Shown: positions 1 to 5,728 of the stretch, piece by piece
Numbering within the stretch: the stretch's first letter is position 1
Layout: every line of letters starts with the position of its first letter
Virus record (IMG/VR): IMGVR_UViG_3300028800_000149
Span: 1 to 45,172 of that record
DNA length: 45,172 bases
From: a virus
Direction: 5' to 3' (one strand)
The notes under the pieces: model-generated
The model's database searches: none
The model's input: only the letters and a program-made list of their open reading frames with translations
Told to the model about the DNA's origin: nothing
Program-made: the position numbers and the translations under genes

Positions 1-189
1 CGGTTATCTGCCGCTGCTTCATTTCGTAAAGACCGGATTGGAGCAACAAACGCCATTCATAGAGCAATTAAAATACTTTCTGATTGTGGAGATATTCGGG
101 AAATACCTATGAATCAGATTGCTAAAGAATATGGCTTTACAGGCAAGTGTTATGCTGTTGTGAATTTGTCTAAATTTAAGTTGATATAA
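1..189 (+). CDS. primase-polymerase/DUF3987 protein, C-terminal end (partial)
   Basis: This is the last 62 codons and TAA stop of the large gene that begins at 42817 and runs off the right edge. It is open in frame from base 1, and its first 148 bases repeat the window's final 148 bases in the same frame, so joining the ends gives one protein of about 798 residues. The tail looks like a small winged-helix-type segment (RKDRIGATNAIHRAIKIL followed by a short strand region), which is inference only. Two differences from the right-hand copy change residues (Ser/Ala at codon 3, Gly/Cys at codon 45). It ends just before a hairpin terminator shared with the convergent small gene. Confidence 0.85.
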   Translation, partial: RLSAAASFRKDRIGATNAIHRAIKILSDCGDIREIPMNQIAKEYGFTGKCYAVVNLSKFKLI

Positions 190-190
190 G

Positions 191-219
191 TAAAGGCTCT
201 TAAACAACAAGAGCCTTTA
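191..219. terminator. bidirectional terminator between convergent genes
   Basis: An 11-bp perfect inverted repeat (TAAAGGCTCTT / AAGAGCCTTTA) with a 7-base loop lies two bases after the primase-polymerase stop and 10 bases past the stop of the leftward gene at 230-418. The stem ends in A/T tracts on both strands, which suits an intrinsic terminator read from either side. Confidence 0.7.
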
Positions 220-229
220 ACCGTCAACC

Positions 230-418
230 TTATTTCTTTTCAAAAAGATAACCTATAAAAGTTCCATCTGAATCATAACAACCTGTGTAAATATAGTTTT
301 CTTCTTTCTTTTTATCCTTTGACAATTCACCTAACAATGAAGGTACTAACGAAAACGTTAAGCTGCTGACAATTTGTTCTTCGCTGATGAACACATGTTT
401 GCTTTTGTTTTCTGGCAT
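230..418 (-). CDS. small hypothetical phage protein (62 aa)
   Basis: I do not recognise the family. The 62-residue product starts MPENKSKHVF, has a charged KDKKKEEN stretch near the middle and a short C-terminal strand-like segment (YIYTGCYDSDG, then FIGYLFEKK). The start is supported by AGGGGG six bases upstream. It is the last gene of a short leftward early cluster and appears to have its own promoter (456-483). It converges on the primase-polymerase gene, with a shared terminator between them. It is soluble by eye, with no signal peptide or membrane segment. A role in host takeover is typical of such genes but cannot be read from the sequence. Confidence 0.7.
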   Translation of the reverse strand: MPENKSKHVFISEEQIVSSLTFSLVPSLLGELSKDKKKEENYIYTGCYDSDGTFIGYLFEKK

Positions 419-455
419 AACAAACCCCCTAAAGTTAAGGTTAACGATAAGGGGA

Positions 456-483
456 AGTTTAGCAAGCGGTTTTAGGTTGTCAA
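456..483 (-). promoter_or_regulatory. promoter for the 230-418 gene
   Basis: On the minus strand there is TTGACA, a 16-base spacer and TAAACT, the latter preceded by an extended -10 TGC. It lies about 40 bases upstream of the leftward start at 418. The -10 match is imperfect (4 of 6). Confidence 0.5.
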
Positions 484-487
484 GCGG

Positions 488-634
488 TTAATCAAGTTCT
501 CTGATAAATTTTGTTTCGTCAACCATTTCGATTGGTATTTCTTCTCCCATGTCTATATCATAAGCAAAATCATCATTTTCATCTTCCACTTCAGCAGCAT
601 TGCCGTAAATCGTTTCATAAACTCCAGCTTTCAT
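488..634 (-). CDS. small acidic hypothetical protein (48 aa)
   Basis: A short leftward gene with a very strong ribosome site (AGGAGG, 7 bases before ATG). The 48-residue product starts MKAGVYETIYGN and is strongly acidic in the middle (EVEDENDDFAYDIDMGEE), ending in FIRELD. Low mass and high negative charge resemble early phage proteins that bind host enzymes or mimic DNA, but that is only analogy. It follows the 695-913 gene in the same direction, separated by a hairpin terminator, so it probably depends on partial read-through. Family unknown. Confidence 0.7.
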   Translation of the reverse strand: MKAGVYETIYGNAAEVEDENDDFAYDIDMGEEIPIEMVDETKFIRELD

Positions 635-654
635 GTTGTTACCTCCTTTTGTTT

Positions 655-678
655 AAAAGCCGGTTATACGATACCGGC
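655..678 (-). terminator. intrinsic terminator (leftward)
   Basis: Inverted repeat GCCGGT / ACCGGC with an 8-base loop. On the minus strand the stem is followed by TTTT. It sits between the leftward genes 695-913 and 488-634, so it would reduce expression of the latter. Confidence 0.6.
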
Positions 679-694
679 AAACGGTTGTTTGATT

Positions 695-913
695 TTAAGG
701 TCTGTCTTTGCAAACCCATTCGCCGTTAATGTAATTGTAGTCGCCAAAAATCAAACCTGGAATATAATAGCTTGCGGTTTTTGCTCCATTTTCTTTAACT
801 TCTTGCTCCATTTTGTATTTAGCAGCAGCGAGTTCATTGACTTCATTTTTATTGTTATCGCAAGAAATGGTTGCAAACCGCTTGTCGTCTACCGTGCAAA
901 TAATGTTTTTCAT
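695..913 (-). CDS. small hypothetical protein (72 aa)
   Basis: A leftward early gene with AGGAG upstream of ATG (sequence AAAGGAGATTACAAA before the start). The 72-residue product starts MKNIICTVDDKRFATISCDNN, has a helical charged middle (NEVNELAAAKYKMEQEVKENG) and ends in a short strand-rich segment containing YNYINGEWVCKDRP. It may be a small mixed alpha/beta protein; no family is recognised. It is the first gene after a good leftward promoter (963-991) in a divergent intergenic region and is followed by a terminator hairpin. Confidence 0.75.
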   Translation of the reverse strand: MKNIICTVDDKRFATISCDNNKNEVNELAAAKYKMEQEVKENGAKTASYYIPGLIFGDYNYINGEWVCKDRP

Positions 914-962
914 TTTGTAATCTCCTTTAGTTGTTTGTTGTAGTTACTTGCTATGTGAAACA

Positions 963-991
963 ACTATATCAAAACAGTCAGTCACAGTCAA
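963..991 (-). promoter_or_regulatory. strong sigma70-type promoter, leftward
   Basis: Minus strand TTGACT, 17-base spacer, TATAGT. It lies about 50 bases upstream of the start of the 695-913 gene, inside the divergent region with the rightward gene at 1022. The same -35/17/-10 layout recurs at 2331, 2534, 3620, 4850, 6356 and 10453. Confidence 0.75.
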
Positions 992-1021
992 CAATTTATT
1001 TTAGCAAAAAGGAGATTTTTT

Positions 1022-1204
1022 ATGCAAGCACCAATCACCCTGTATATCTACTGTCGCAAAGATTGTCCTTTCTCTGTTACAAATCATTGCGGTAAATATC
1101 TGGTTTGTAATCATCCGTCAAGAGTTGTTGTAAAGCCTTATGCAAACGATAGGCAAGTTGAACCCCACATTATAGACTGCAATTGTCCTATAAAAGGAAA
1201 TTAA
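1022..1204 (+). CDS. small cysteine/histidine-rich protein (60 aa)
   Basis: Starts 8 bases after AAGGAG. The product has seven cysteines in paired spacing (CRKDC, then C-G-K-Y-L-V-C-N-H, then CNC), the pattern of a small zinc-binding or disulfide-rich fold. No family is recognised. It is the first gene of the rightward early block, with a following small gene only 3 bases downstream, so the two are probably co-transcribed. Many small proteins in this genome share this Cys-pair style, which may reflect metal-binding regulators or host-interaction proteins; that is inference. Confidence 0.7.
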   Translation: MQAPITLYIYCRKDCPFSVTNHCGKYLVCNHPSRVVVKPYANDRQVEPHIIDCNCPIKGN

Positions 1205-1207
1205 ATT

Positions 1208-1456
1208 ATGAAAAAAGGTAAGTTTGAATGGATTATTGTTAACCGTTGGGGCAATTATTGGGATGGTAAAAGCTTTGTTATGGGTAGCGATTTTGCTAAA
1301 AAATATAAATGTCACGGTAAAGCTTTGTTAGCATTACATGTTGCAAAAGCAACTATAAAGGACAAAGTTGACAAACTTTTAGTGGAACTAAAACCAATAG
1401 CTATAACCAAATTGCCAAATACTTTTGCAGATTGGCTTGCTGAACAGGACTTTTAG
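1208..1456 (+). CDS. small hypothetical protein (82 aa)
   Basis: Begins 3 bases after the previous stop with AAGGA upstream. The product is basic and lysine-rich (MKKGKFEWIIVNRWGNYWDGKSF at the N terminus), followed by a helical segment ALLALHVAKATIKDKVDKLLVELK and a tail ending in FADWLAEQDF. It ends with TAG, one of several genes here that do. I see no catalytic motif. After it the coding density drops for about 415 bases. Confidence 0.6.
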   Translation: MKKGKFEWIIVNRWGNYWDGKSFVMGSDFAKKYKCHGKALLALHVAKATIKDKVDKLLVELKPIAITKLPNTFADWLAEQDF

Positions 1457-1871
1457 ATTAAATATAACTAAGTATAACAAATATAATGGTAAATAGAAGG
1501 GTTAAGTATGCAATATCATTGGAGTATAATAAAAATGTCAAAATATAATGGGGAGGGACGCCTACCCCCCTCTTTACCCCCTCCCAACCCCCTCTCCCCT
1601 ATACGTGTGTATATTATATACTACTATTATATTTATTATATTTATTATATTCTATAGATTTCAATCACTTAGACCTTCTATTTTTATTATAAAATCAATC
1701 ACGGTATAATGGCGAATTTCGGCCATTTTTAGCTAATTTAGGTTGCTATTTCATATAGTTATTCTTATGTGCTAATGGTGAAAAGCTATGACTTATGACA
1801 TAATTTTAGTTGACATTGCGGCTCATATTGTGGGATTAACACTTATCAGATTTATTTGCAGGAGATAAAAA
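1457..1871 (+). other. 415-base low-coding region, candidate replication origin
   Basis: No convincing gene fills this stretch. It holds three copies of TATAATGG in AT-rich DNA, then a C-rich block (1565-1599) with five C tracts of 3-6 bases, then a long run of TTATTATA-type sequence (about 1606-1655). The complementary strand of the C block meets the pattern for a G-quadruplex. GGGAGGG (1550-1556) can also pair with CCCTCCC (1579-1585). Iterated short repeats, an unwinding-prone AT tract and a strand-asymmetric G/C tract together fit a replication origin; that role is inferred. A weak 26-codon ORF occupies the end (1788-1868). Confidence 0.4.
1788..1868 (+). CDS. possible 26-aa hydrophobic peptide
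   Basis: ATG with a weak GGTGA ribosome site encodes MTYDIILVDIAAHIVGLTLI followed by RFICRR: one hydrophobic helix with a basic C-terminal end. Its stop (AGATAA) overlaps the ribosome binding site of the next gene, as a leader or translationally coupled peptide would. It may be chance in an AT-rich stretch. Confidence 0.25.
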   Translation: MTYDIILVDIAAHIVGLTLIRFICRR

Positions 1872-2102
1872 ATGTTCCAGGAACTAAAAGCGATTTACAA
1901 GCGGCTTCAGGAACTGCTAGGAAAGAATCATCCTGACTGCATTTTGCTAGGAGCAACTTTGACTTGCCGCAACTGCAACTTATCCAGGGTTAAAGGTGAC
2001 GGTTATCATTGTTTGCAATGGCAAGCTGATATCCCTAAAGAAGCTGAAAAGGATGCTTGCGATTGCTGGAAAAATAATGTTGGTGTCGGCTACTCTAATT
2101 AA
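1872..2102 (+). CDS. small cysteine-rich protein (76 aa)
   Basis: The start has AGGAG 9 bases upstream. The N-terminal half is helical (MFQELKAIYKRLQELLGKNH); the C-terminal half carries paired cysteines (C-R-N-C, a single C before LQWQ, then C-D-C), suggesting a metal site. No family recognised. It precedes another cysteine-rich small gene (2122) by 19 bases in an early rightward cluster. A CxxC-type small regulator is possible, but nothing shows nucleic-acid binding. Confidence 0.65.
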   Translation: MFQELKAIYKRLQELLGKNHPDCILLGATLTCRNCNLSRVKGDGYHCLQWQADIPKEAEKDACDCWKNNVGVGYSN

Positions 2103-2121
2103 CAATGATTGTGGGGATGCT

Positions 2122-2307
2122 ATGCGAATTGATAACGGAGAAAAATTTTTACCCTGGTGTGATTGTAAAGGTTGCGGTGTTAAAAATATATGTCCGAATG
2201 CAAAAGAGCAATTGCAAATAAATTTTGCTGATTTAAAAGTTATTCCAAAACCTGAATATATAGCTGAAAGCTCCAAATTTGACTTGGAGCAGGTTCGATA
2301 TAACTGA
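2122..2307 (+). CDS. small cysteine-rich protein (61 aa)
   Basis: I place the start at ATG 2122 behind TGGGGA; the frame is open further upstream but would overlap the preceding gene heavily. The product reads MRIDNGEKFLPWCDCKGCG, then VKNICPNAKE, then a helix/strand tail. Four cysteines in C-x-C-x-x-C...C spacing suggest a zinc-binding knuckle. No family is recognised. It ends with TGA just before a promoter-like sequence (2331). Confidence 0.55.
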   Translation: MRIDNGEKFLPWCDCKGCGVKNICPNAKEQLQINFADLKVIPKPEYIAESSKFDLEQVRYN

Positions 2308-2330
2308 CAATAGCGGTGTATAGGTACTTG

Positions 2331-2359
2331 TTGATAATACTTTCAATTTCAATTAAAAT
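2331..2359 (+). promoter_or_regulatory. promoter
   Basis: TTGATA, 17-base spacer, TAAAAT, located about 45 bases upstream of the ribosome site that precedes the interrupted mini-gene at 2406. Confidence 0.55.
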
Positions 2360-2405
2360 TGTGGCATGAATTTAGCAATTAATTATAACAGGAGATTTAA
2401 CAATC

Positions 2406-2504
2406 ATGAGCGAATAAATGGAAAGTTATTGGGATGAATTTAATTATGCTGTTGCTTTTTGGGGTTTCGATGCCGATGAAGACCTCTTGGAAACCGCAAG
2501 CTAA
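2406..2504 (+). pseudogene. mini-gene interrupted by an early in-frame TAA
   Basis: A good AGGAG site precedes ATG 2406, but the frame reads only M-S-E before TAA (2415-2417). The next codon is ATG (2418), and the frame stays open for 28 residues: MESYWDEFNYAVAFWGFDAD then EDLLETAS. Either a single C-to-T change (CAA to TAA) has broken a 32-codon gene, or the second ATG is used by re-initiation. The product is acidic and aromatic. Ribosomes terminating at the stop would sit directly on the second ATG, so expression of the 28-residue form remains plausible. Confidence 0.45.
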
Positions 2505-2533
2505 AAATAATTTTGCAAATGTTATTTTTATGG

Positions 2534-2562
2534 TTGACTTACTAAAACTATTTTGCTAAAGT
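2534..2562 (+). promoter_or_regulatory. promoter
   Basis: TTGACT, 17-base spacer, TAAAGT, about 25 bases upstream of the GGGGGG ribosome site of the 2596 gene. Confidence 0.55.
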
Positions 2563-2595
2563 TAATCATCTTGAAAATTTAAGGGGGGTTTCAAA

Positions 2596-2811
2596 ATGGC
2601 AACCAATCTTAACATTGATGATGTGACTTATGAATTGTGGAAAGATACCGTTACCGATGAAGCAATTAAAACCAACAAGAAATATTACATTCGCGCAAGC
2701 AAGCCGCTTTGCTATCTTACTGACAACATGACCAAGAGGGAAGCTAACAAGGTTGCAAAATCTATGCGTCAACTTGGTTTTACGGTTATTGATATGGTTA
2801 AGAAAAAGTAA
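2596..2811 (+). CDS. small hypothetical protein (71 aa)
   Basis: A purine-rich AAGGGGGG site precedes ATG. The product has a beta-like N-terminal half (MATNLNIDDVTYELWKDTV) and a basic helical C-terminal half (NMTKREANKVAKSMRQLGF then TVIDMVKKK). The pattern 'TKREANKVAKSMRQLGF' resembles a small helix that packs on a sheet, as in short phage nucleic-acid-binding or inhibitor proteins, but no family is recognised. Its own promoter lies just upstream, and a hairpin follows it directly before the next gene. Confidence 0.7.
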   Translation: MATNLNIDDVTYELWKDTVTDEAIKTNKKYYIRASKPLCYLTDNMTKREANKVAKSMRQLGFTVIDMVKKK

Positions 2812-2827
2812 ACCCTTCAACCAGCTA

Positions 2828-2852
2828 ACCCCTGGTGCAGCTTGCCAGGGGT
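2828..2852 (+). promoter_or_regulatory. hairpin immediately upstream of a ribosome binding site
   Basis: A perfect 8-bp stem (ACCCCTGG / CCAGGGGT) with a 9-base loop ends one base before the AAAGGAG of the gene at 2868. There is no T run, so it is not an intrinsic terminator. It could stabilise the mRNA 5' end after cleavage or control access to the ribosome site. Confidence 0.45.
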
Positions 2853-2867
2853 AAAGGAGATAAAGAA

Positions 2868-3134
2868 ATGAGTAACGTCATTAAGGCTCAAAATATAATG
2901 ATAGAAGCGCAACGTTACGGCAAATCTTCTGATGGTAAAGTTGAATGCAAACAAGCCAAACCTTGCAAAGCTACTTCTCCAGGGAATAAAGGCAATTGGA
3001 AAGTTTCAACAATTTGGTATTATGAGGGTAAGCGGATTAGTTATAAAGCACTTTATGAATTGCTTAAAGGTGGTGAATGTTATATGTTTAAGGAAATTCC
3101 TGAAGGTTGCCAGCAGTACAAGAAGAAGGACTAA
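2868..3134 (+). CDS. small hypothetical basic protein (88 aa)
   Basis: The start at 2868 is fixed by AAGGAG eight bases upstream; an earlier in-frame start would lie inside the hairpin. The protein begins MSNVIKAQNIMIEAQRYGK, is lysine-rich, and has the C-terminal segment TIWYYEGKRISYKALYELLK, a WxYxGxxISxxxLYxLL pattern seen in small phage DNA-associated proteins that carry an HTH-like strand/helix; this is tentative. Its end is close to the VRR-NUC gene (start 3140), so the two are probably translated from one message. Confidence 0.6.
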   Translation: MSNVIKAQNIMIEAQRYGKSSDGKVECKQAKPCKATSPGNKGNWKVSTIWYYEGKRISYKALYELLKGGECYMFKEIPEGCQQYKKKD

Positions 3135-3139
3135 GAGCA

Positions 3140-3610
3140 ATGACACCTAACCAGATAGCTAAAACTTCTGAACACTCACAACAAGCAGCTTTGTTTTGTT
3201 ATTGTGCTTGTGCAATGTATCACGGTTTTGAAGAAGCTGATAAATGGAATGAAACAGGTAAACCGGTGCAAAACTCCTGTTGGTGTATGTATGAAGAAAT
3301 GGCTATAAGAGAATTGAAATGGTTTCATGCCATTCCTAACGGTGGCGACAGGGATCAAATCACAGCCGGTAAGATGAAAGCTGAAGGGGTTAAAAGCGGA
3401 GTGCTTGATTGCTTCTTGCCAGTTGCCAGAAAAGGCTTTCATGGTTTGTATATCGAAATGAAAAAGCCAGGGATGCAAAAAGCTAAAAACGGTGGTTTGT
3501 CAGAGAATCAAGTTGAATTTGGTAATTTTGCTGTTGCAAACGGATATAAATGTGTAGTATGTTACACATGGATTGAAGCGGTAAACGTTTTAAAGGAGTA
3601 TTTGAGTTAA
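3140..3610 (+). CDS. VRR-NUC domain nuclease (156 aa)
   Basis: VRR-NUC proteins are PD-(D/E)XK-type nucleases that are often phage-encoded and act on branched or flapped DNA. Family landmarks visible here: W-F-H-A-I-P-N-G-G near residue 60, the helix TAGKMKAEGVKSGVLDCFLP carrying the catalytic Asp, then the strand LYIEMKKPG with the E-x-K pair, and a C-terminal CVVCYTWIEAVNVLKEYL typical of the fold. The usual 'GVPD' appears as GVLD. ATG 3140 lies 9 bases after AAGGA; the frame extends upstream only to a non-ATG codon. It probably resolves or processes replication intermediates together with the leftward recombination genes. Confidence 0.85.
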   Translation: MTPNQIAKTSEHSQQAALFCYCACAMYHGFEEADKWNETGKPVQNSCWCMYEEMAIRELKWFHAIPNGGDRDQITAGKMKAEGVKSGVLDCFLPVARKGFHGLYIEMKKPGMQKAKNGGLSENQVEFGNFAVANGYKCVVCYTWIEAVNVLKEYLS

Positions 3611-3619
3611 AAATAAATG

Positions 3620-3648
3620 TTGACTTGCAATAGCAGTTTTGTTATAAA
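3620..3648 (+). promoter_or_regulatory. strong promoter for the alanine-repeat gene
   Basis: TTGACT, 17-base spacer, TATAAA, about 25 bases before the AAGGAG of the gene at 3687. Confidence 0.75.
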
Positions 3649-3686
3649 ATATCATATTTTAATTTCTAACAAAAGGAGTGTTTGAA

Positions 3687-4283
3687 ATGTGCAAACTTAC
3701 AACAACGTTTAATGAACTTAGAAAACACGGTGCTTGTGTTCCTGGTTACAAAAAGCTTGCTGAGTTTTTAGGTGGTGTTTCTGCTTACGGTGAAGATAAA
3801 CCTATTTCTCTGTTAACAATTCTGGAAAGTAACGGAACTGCTGATTGCATTTGGAGTTTAAGAGCAGCTTTAGAAGCTGAAAAAGATTATCTTGCAAGAA
3901 TGATTTCCGCTGATTGTGCGGAAAGCGTTTTGCATTTGTATACGGCCAAATATCCCGATAACGATAAACCGGCTAAAGCAATTGAAGCAGCAAGAAAATT
4001 TGCAAAAGGTGAAATTACAAGAGAAGAATTAATAGAAGCAAAGGATGCTGCTGCTTATGCTGCTGCTAATGCTGCTGATGCTGCTAATGCTGCTGCTGCT
4101 GCTGCTGATGCTGCTTATGCTGCTGCTAATGCTGCTGATGCTGCTTATGCTGCTGCTGCTGATGCTGCTAATGCTGCTGCTGCTGCTGCTTATGCTGCTG
4201 CTGATGCTGCTTATGCTGCTGCTGCTAGGTTGAAAGAAAGAGATAAACAAGCCGATATTATTAAAGCTTGGCTTACAAAATAA
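3687..4283 (+). CDS. Imm5-like protein with long alanine repeat (198 aa)
   Basis: Start chosen at ATG 3687, 9 bases after AAGGAG; a GTG nine bases earlier overlaps that site. The N-terminal 120 residues carry the signature of the family often annotated 'putative immunity protein' (Imm5-like): DCIWSLRAALE, then ADCAESVLHLYTAKYPDNDK and the helix AIEAARKFAKGEITREEL. Residues of about 125-185 are alanine repeats punctuated by single Asp, Asn or Tyr, which probably form a long helix or helical solenoid. A short basic tail (ARLKERDKQADIIKAWLTK) closes it. Such proteins recur in phages and mobile elements; the substrate is unknown. It has its own promoter. Confidence 0.75.
   Translation: MCKLTTTFNELRKHGACVPGYKKLAEFLGGVSAYGEDKPISLLTILESNGTADCIWSLRAALEAEKDYLARMISADCAESVLHLYTAKYPDNDKPAKAIEAARKFAKGEITREELIEAKDAAAYAAANAADAANAAAAAADAAYAAANAADAAYAAAADAANAAAAAAYAAADAAYAAAARLKERDKQADIIKAWLTK
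4046..4228 (+). repeat. GCT/NAT triplet repeat inside the Imm5-like gene
   Basis: About 60 consecutive codons are almost only GCT (Ala) interrupted by GAT, AAT or TAT. The interrupting codons differ from each other in the first base only. Sub-blocks such as GCTGATGCTGCT and GCTTATGCTGCT recur at several offsets, as expected from replication slippage or unequal exchange. The repeat should vary in length between relatives. Confidence 0.85.
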
Positions 4284-4301
4284 TTTAGGAGGTTGGTTTG
4301 C

Positions 4302-4430
4302 ATGTGTAAACGCTTTCCTGGTGCTATAAAGATTGACTGTGATGAATGTGCTTTTGCTGCTTGTTGTAATCCTGATATAAATGCTTTATTGCAAAGTATG
4401 ATTGAAGGAGGTGGAAACAATGAACACTGA
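4302..4430 (+). CDS. small cysteine-rich protein (42 aa)
   Basis: AGGAGG lies 10 bases before ATG. The product starts MCKRFPGAIKIDCDECAFA and continues ACCNPDINALLQ, then SMIEGGGNNEH; five cysteines (C-D-E-C, C-C) suggest a metal-binding knuckle. Its 3' end carries the ribosome site (GGAGGTGG) and overlaps the start of the next gene by 11 bases, so the pair is translationally coupled. No family recognised. Confidence 0.65.
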   Translation: MCKRFPGAIKIDCDECAFAACCNPDINALLQSMIEGGGNNEH

Positions 4431-4578
4431 AGAAGTTAACGAAAGTTGTCAGGAAAAGAATTACATTGAATTGACCTTTTCAGCAGCTTCAGGAATTGCA
4501 AAGTTGTACCTGGATCAAGGTTATGATATTGTTTCAGAAGATGATATGTTTGTTACCGTAAGGAGAAAGTTTAGATGA
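4420..4578 (+). CDS. small acidic hypothetical protein (52 aa)
   Basis: Starts inside the end of the previous gene behind GGAGGTGG. The product begins MNTEEVNESCQEKNYIELTF and runs through a helix (SAASGIAKLYLDQGYDI) to a charged end (DDMFVTVRRKFR). The layout, a strand, a helix and then strands, suggests a compact alpha/beta fold. Its stop overlaps a possible 16-codon ORF by ATGA. Function unknown. Confidence 0.6.
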   Translation: MNTEEVNESCQEKNYIELTFSAASGIAKLYLDQGYDIVSEDDMFVTVRRKFR

Positions 4579-4625
4579 TAAACAAATTCATACTTCGGCT
4601 GTTTGGCGATTTTGGACATTTTTAA
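4575..4625 (+). CDS. possible 16-aa microprotein
   Basis: ATG overlaps the previous stop as ATGA and has AAGGAGA eight bases upstream, encoding MINKFILRLFGDFGHF. The strong site and coupling argue for translation; the tiny size argues against. It could simply couple translation to the membrane protein gene 17 bases downstream. Confidence 0.25.
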   Translation: MINKFILRLFGDFGHF

Positions 4626-4641
4626 AAAAGGAGTGGCGAAA

Positions 4642-4875
4642 ATGAAAGTTAATCTTTATAAATGTCCTGTTTGCGGTGACAGCTATGGAATGCTGGAAAC
4701 GGCCAAAGGTGCAAAACACCCTGTAACTTGTCTATGTGATAAAGTTCACACAAAAGCGGTTAAGTTCTTATTCGGTATTGTGGGCATTGCGTTTACTTTC
4801 CTGGTTATGATCCAGGTAGAAAAAAATGTTCACATGCTGAAAAAAGTTGTTGACACTCTAAAAAGCATTTGGTAA
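4642..4875 (+). CDS. zinc-ribbon membrane protein (77 aa)
   Basis: ATG 4642 follows AAGGAG by eight bases. Residues 8-11 are C-P-V-C and a C-L-C-D-K-V-H follows at about 43-49: two metal-binding knuckles. A single hydrophobic helix (FLFGIVGIAFTFLVMI) occupies roughly residues 55-70, followed by a lysine-rich amphipathic tail (HMLKKVVDTLKSIW). By charge the zinc domain and the C-terminal helix could lie on either side of the inner membrane. The function is unknown; a membrane-anchored regulator or host-exclusion factor is possible. A promoter for the next gene overlaps its 3' end. Confidence 0.65.
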   Translation: MKVNLYKCPVCGDSYGMLETAKGAKHPVTCLCDKVHTKAVKFLFGIVGIAFTFLVMIQVEKNVHMLKKVVDTLKSIW

Positions 4876-4878
4876 AAC
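4850..4878 (+). promoter_or_regulatory. promoter for the 4931 gene and probably the ncRNA
   Basis: TTGACA, 17-base spacer, TAAAAC, overlapping the end of the upstream gene. No terminator is seen between the 4931 gene and the structured region, so a transcript from here could run to the terminator at 6345. Confidence 0.55.
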
Positions 4879-4930
4879 GTCAATCACCAATTTGAAACAC
4901 TAACCCAAACCAACAAAAGGAGTTACGAAA

Positions 4931-5656
4931 ATGGCAACCAAAGCAGAAAAAGCAGCAGCACAAGCTCTTAGCATGGCAATGAAAGAACTTCCGGCAATCG
5001 TTGCGGCAACCGTTGCAGGTAGCTTTGTGTTTACTTCCAAAGCTGTGCATCTTCCCCTCATTGCTGCCGGTCTGGTCCTGGTGAATGAAACCGATGTTCC
5101 GGTAAATGAAGCCGGTGAAAGCGCAACTAAGGCAACTGAAGCAGGGATTGCTAAAGCTGCTGAACTTGCTGCCGCTGCCGGTACTGTTACCGCTGAAGCT
5201 GCTGCACCTGCTAAACTGGTTATCGTTCTGGAAGATGATGTTGCAATGCCGGAAGTTGTTGCAACCAAAGGTGGCGGTGTTGGTCGTGAAAGCATCTACC
5301 CCTTCAAAACGATGAACGTCAACCAATCCTTCTTTGTTCCGGCAACTGACAAGATGCCGAAACCTTGGGAAAGCCTTGCAAGTGCAATTGCAAACGCTGA
5401 AAAGAAGTTTGCAGTTGTTAAAACCATTCCGCTCACCAATGAAGACGGTTCTGCAAAGCTTGATGCTGAAGGTAAGCAGGAATACAAAACCGTGATGAAA
5501 ACGACCAAAAGCCGCGAAAAGGGCAAAGAAGGCCAGGAAAAACAGGTTCCGGTAACGACTAAAACCCGCACCTTCAAGGCTCTGAAAAGCTCTGAAGAAT
5601 ACCCTAAAGGCTCCGGCATTACCGTTGACGGTGCTAGGATTTGGAGAACTGCATAA
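4931..5656 (+). CDS. phage protein of unknown function, probably abundant (241 aa)
   Basis: ATG follows AAGGAG. The N-terminal half is alanine/valine-rich (AAQALSMAMKELPAIVAATVAG, here split as helix and strand) and the middle is low-complexity Ala/Glu/Lys. The C-terminal half begins YPFKTMNVNQSFFVPATDKM and ends in GITVDGARIWRTA, a 'YPF...SFFVP...GxRIWR' layout shared by many phage proteins of unknown role, often near replication genes. Codon choice is richer in GCC, CTG, CCG and AAC than its neighbours, resembling the capsid genes, which suggests high expression. It lies directly upstream of the structured RNA region with no terminator between. A DNA-binding or scaffold-like role is possible but unproven. 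Confidence 0.75.
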   Translation: MATKAEKAAAQALSMAMKELPAIVAATVAGSFVFTSKAVHLPLIAAGLVLVNETDVPVNEAGESATKATEAGIAKAAELAAAAGTVTAEAAAPAKLVIVLEDDVAMPEVVATKGGGVGRESIYPFKTMNVNQSFFVPATDKMPKPWESLASAIANAEKKFAVVKTIPLTNEDGSAKLDAEGKQEYKTVMKTTKSREKGKEGQEKQVPVTTKTRTFKALKSSEEYPKGSGITVDGARIWRTA

Positions 5657-5728
5657 CAATTAGGGGTTGCAAGTTAGGTTGAATAGTTACTATTCGGCAA
5701 ACCTTGCAGCTACTAAGTTTAACCTTGT

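Noticed and set aside
1-148. The terminal repeat as an attachment site or direct terminal repeat
   Set aside because: It lies inside one conserved gene in the same frame, no integrase is present, and joining the ends restores a full-length protein; permutation is simpler.
1508-1657. A 49-codon ORF through the C-rich and AT-rich tracts
   Set aside because: It has a partial ribosome site, but the product is a run of prolines followed by Tyr/Ile repeats dictated by the base composition; I treat the stretch as non-coding.
1810-1839. A promoter upstream of the 1872 gene (TTGACA at 1810)
   Set aside because: The -35 is perfect but no acceptable -10 lies 16-18 bases downstream.
4880-5659. A 259-codon minus-strand open frame opposite the 4931 gene
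   Set aside because: It is Cys/Phe-rich nonsense antisense to a gene with clear start signals and normal composition.
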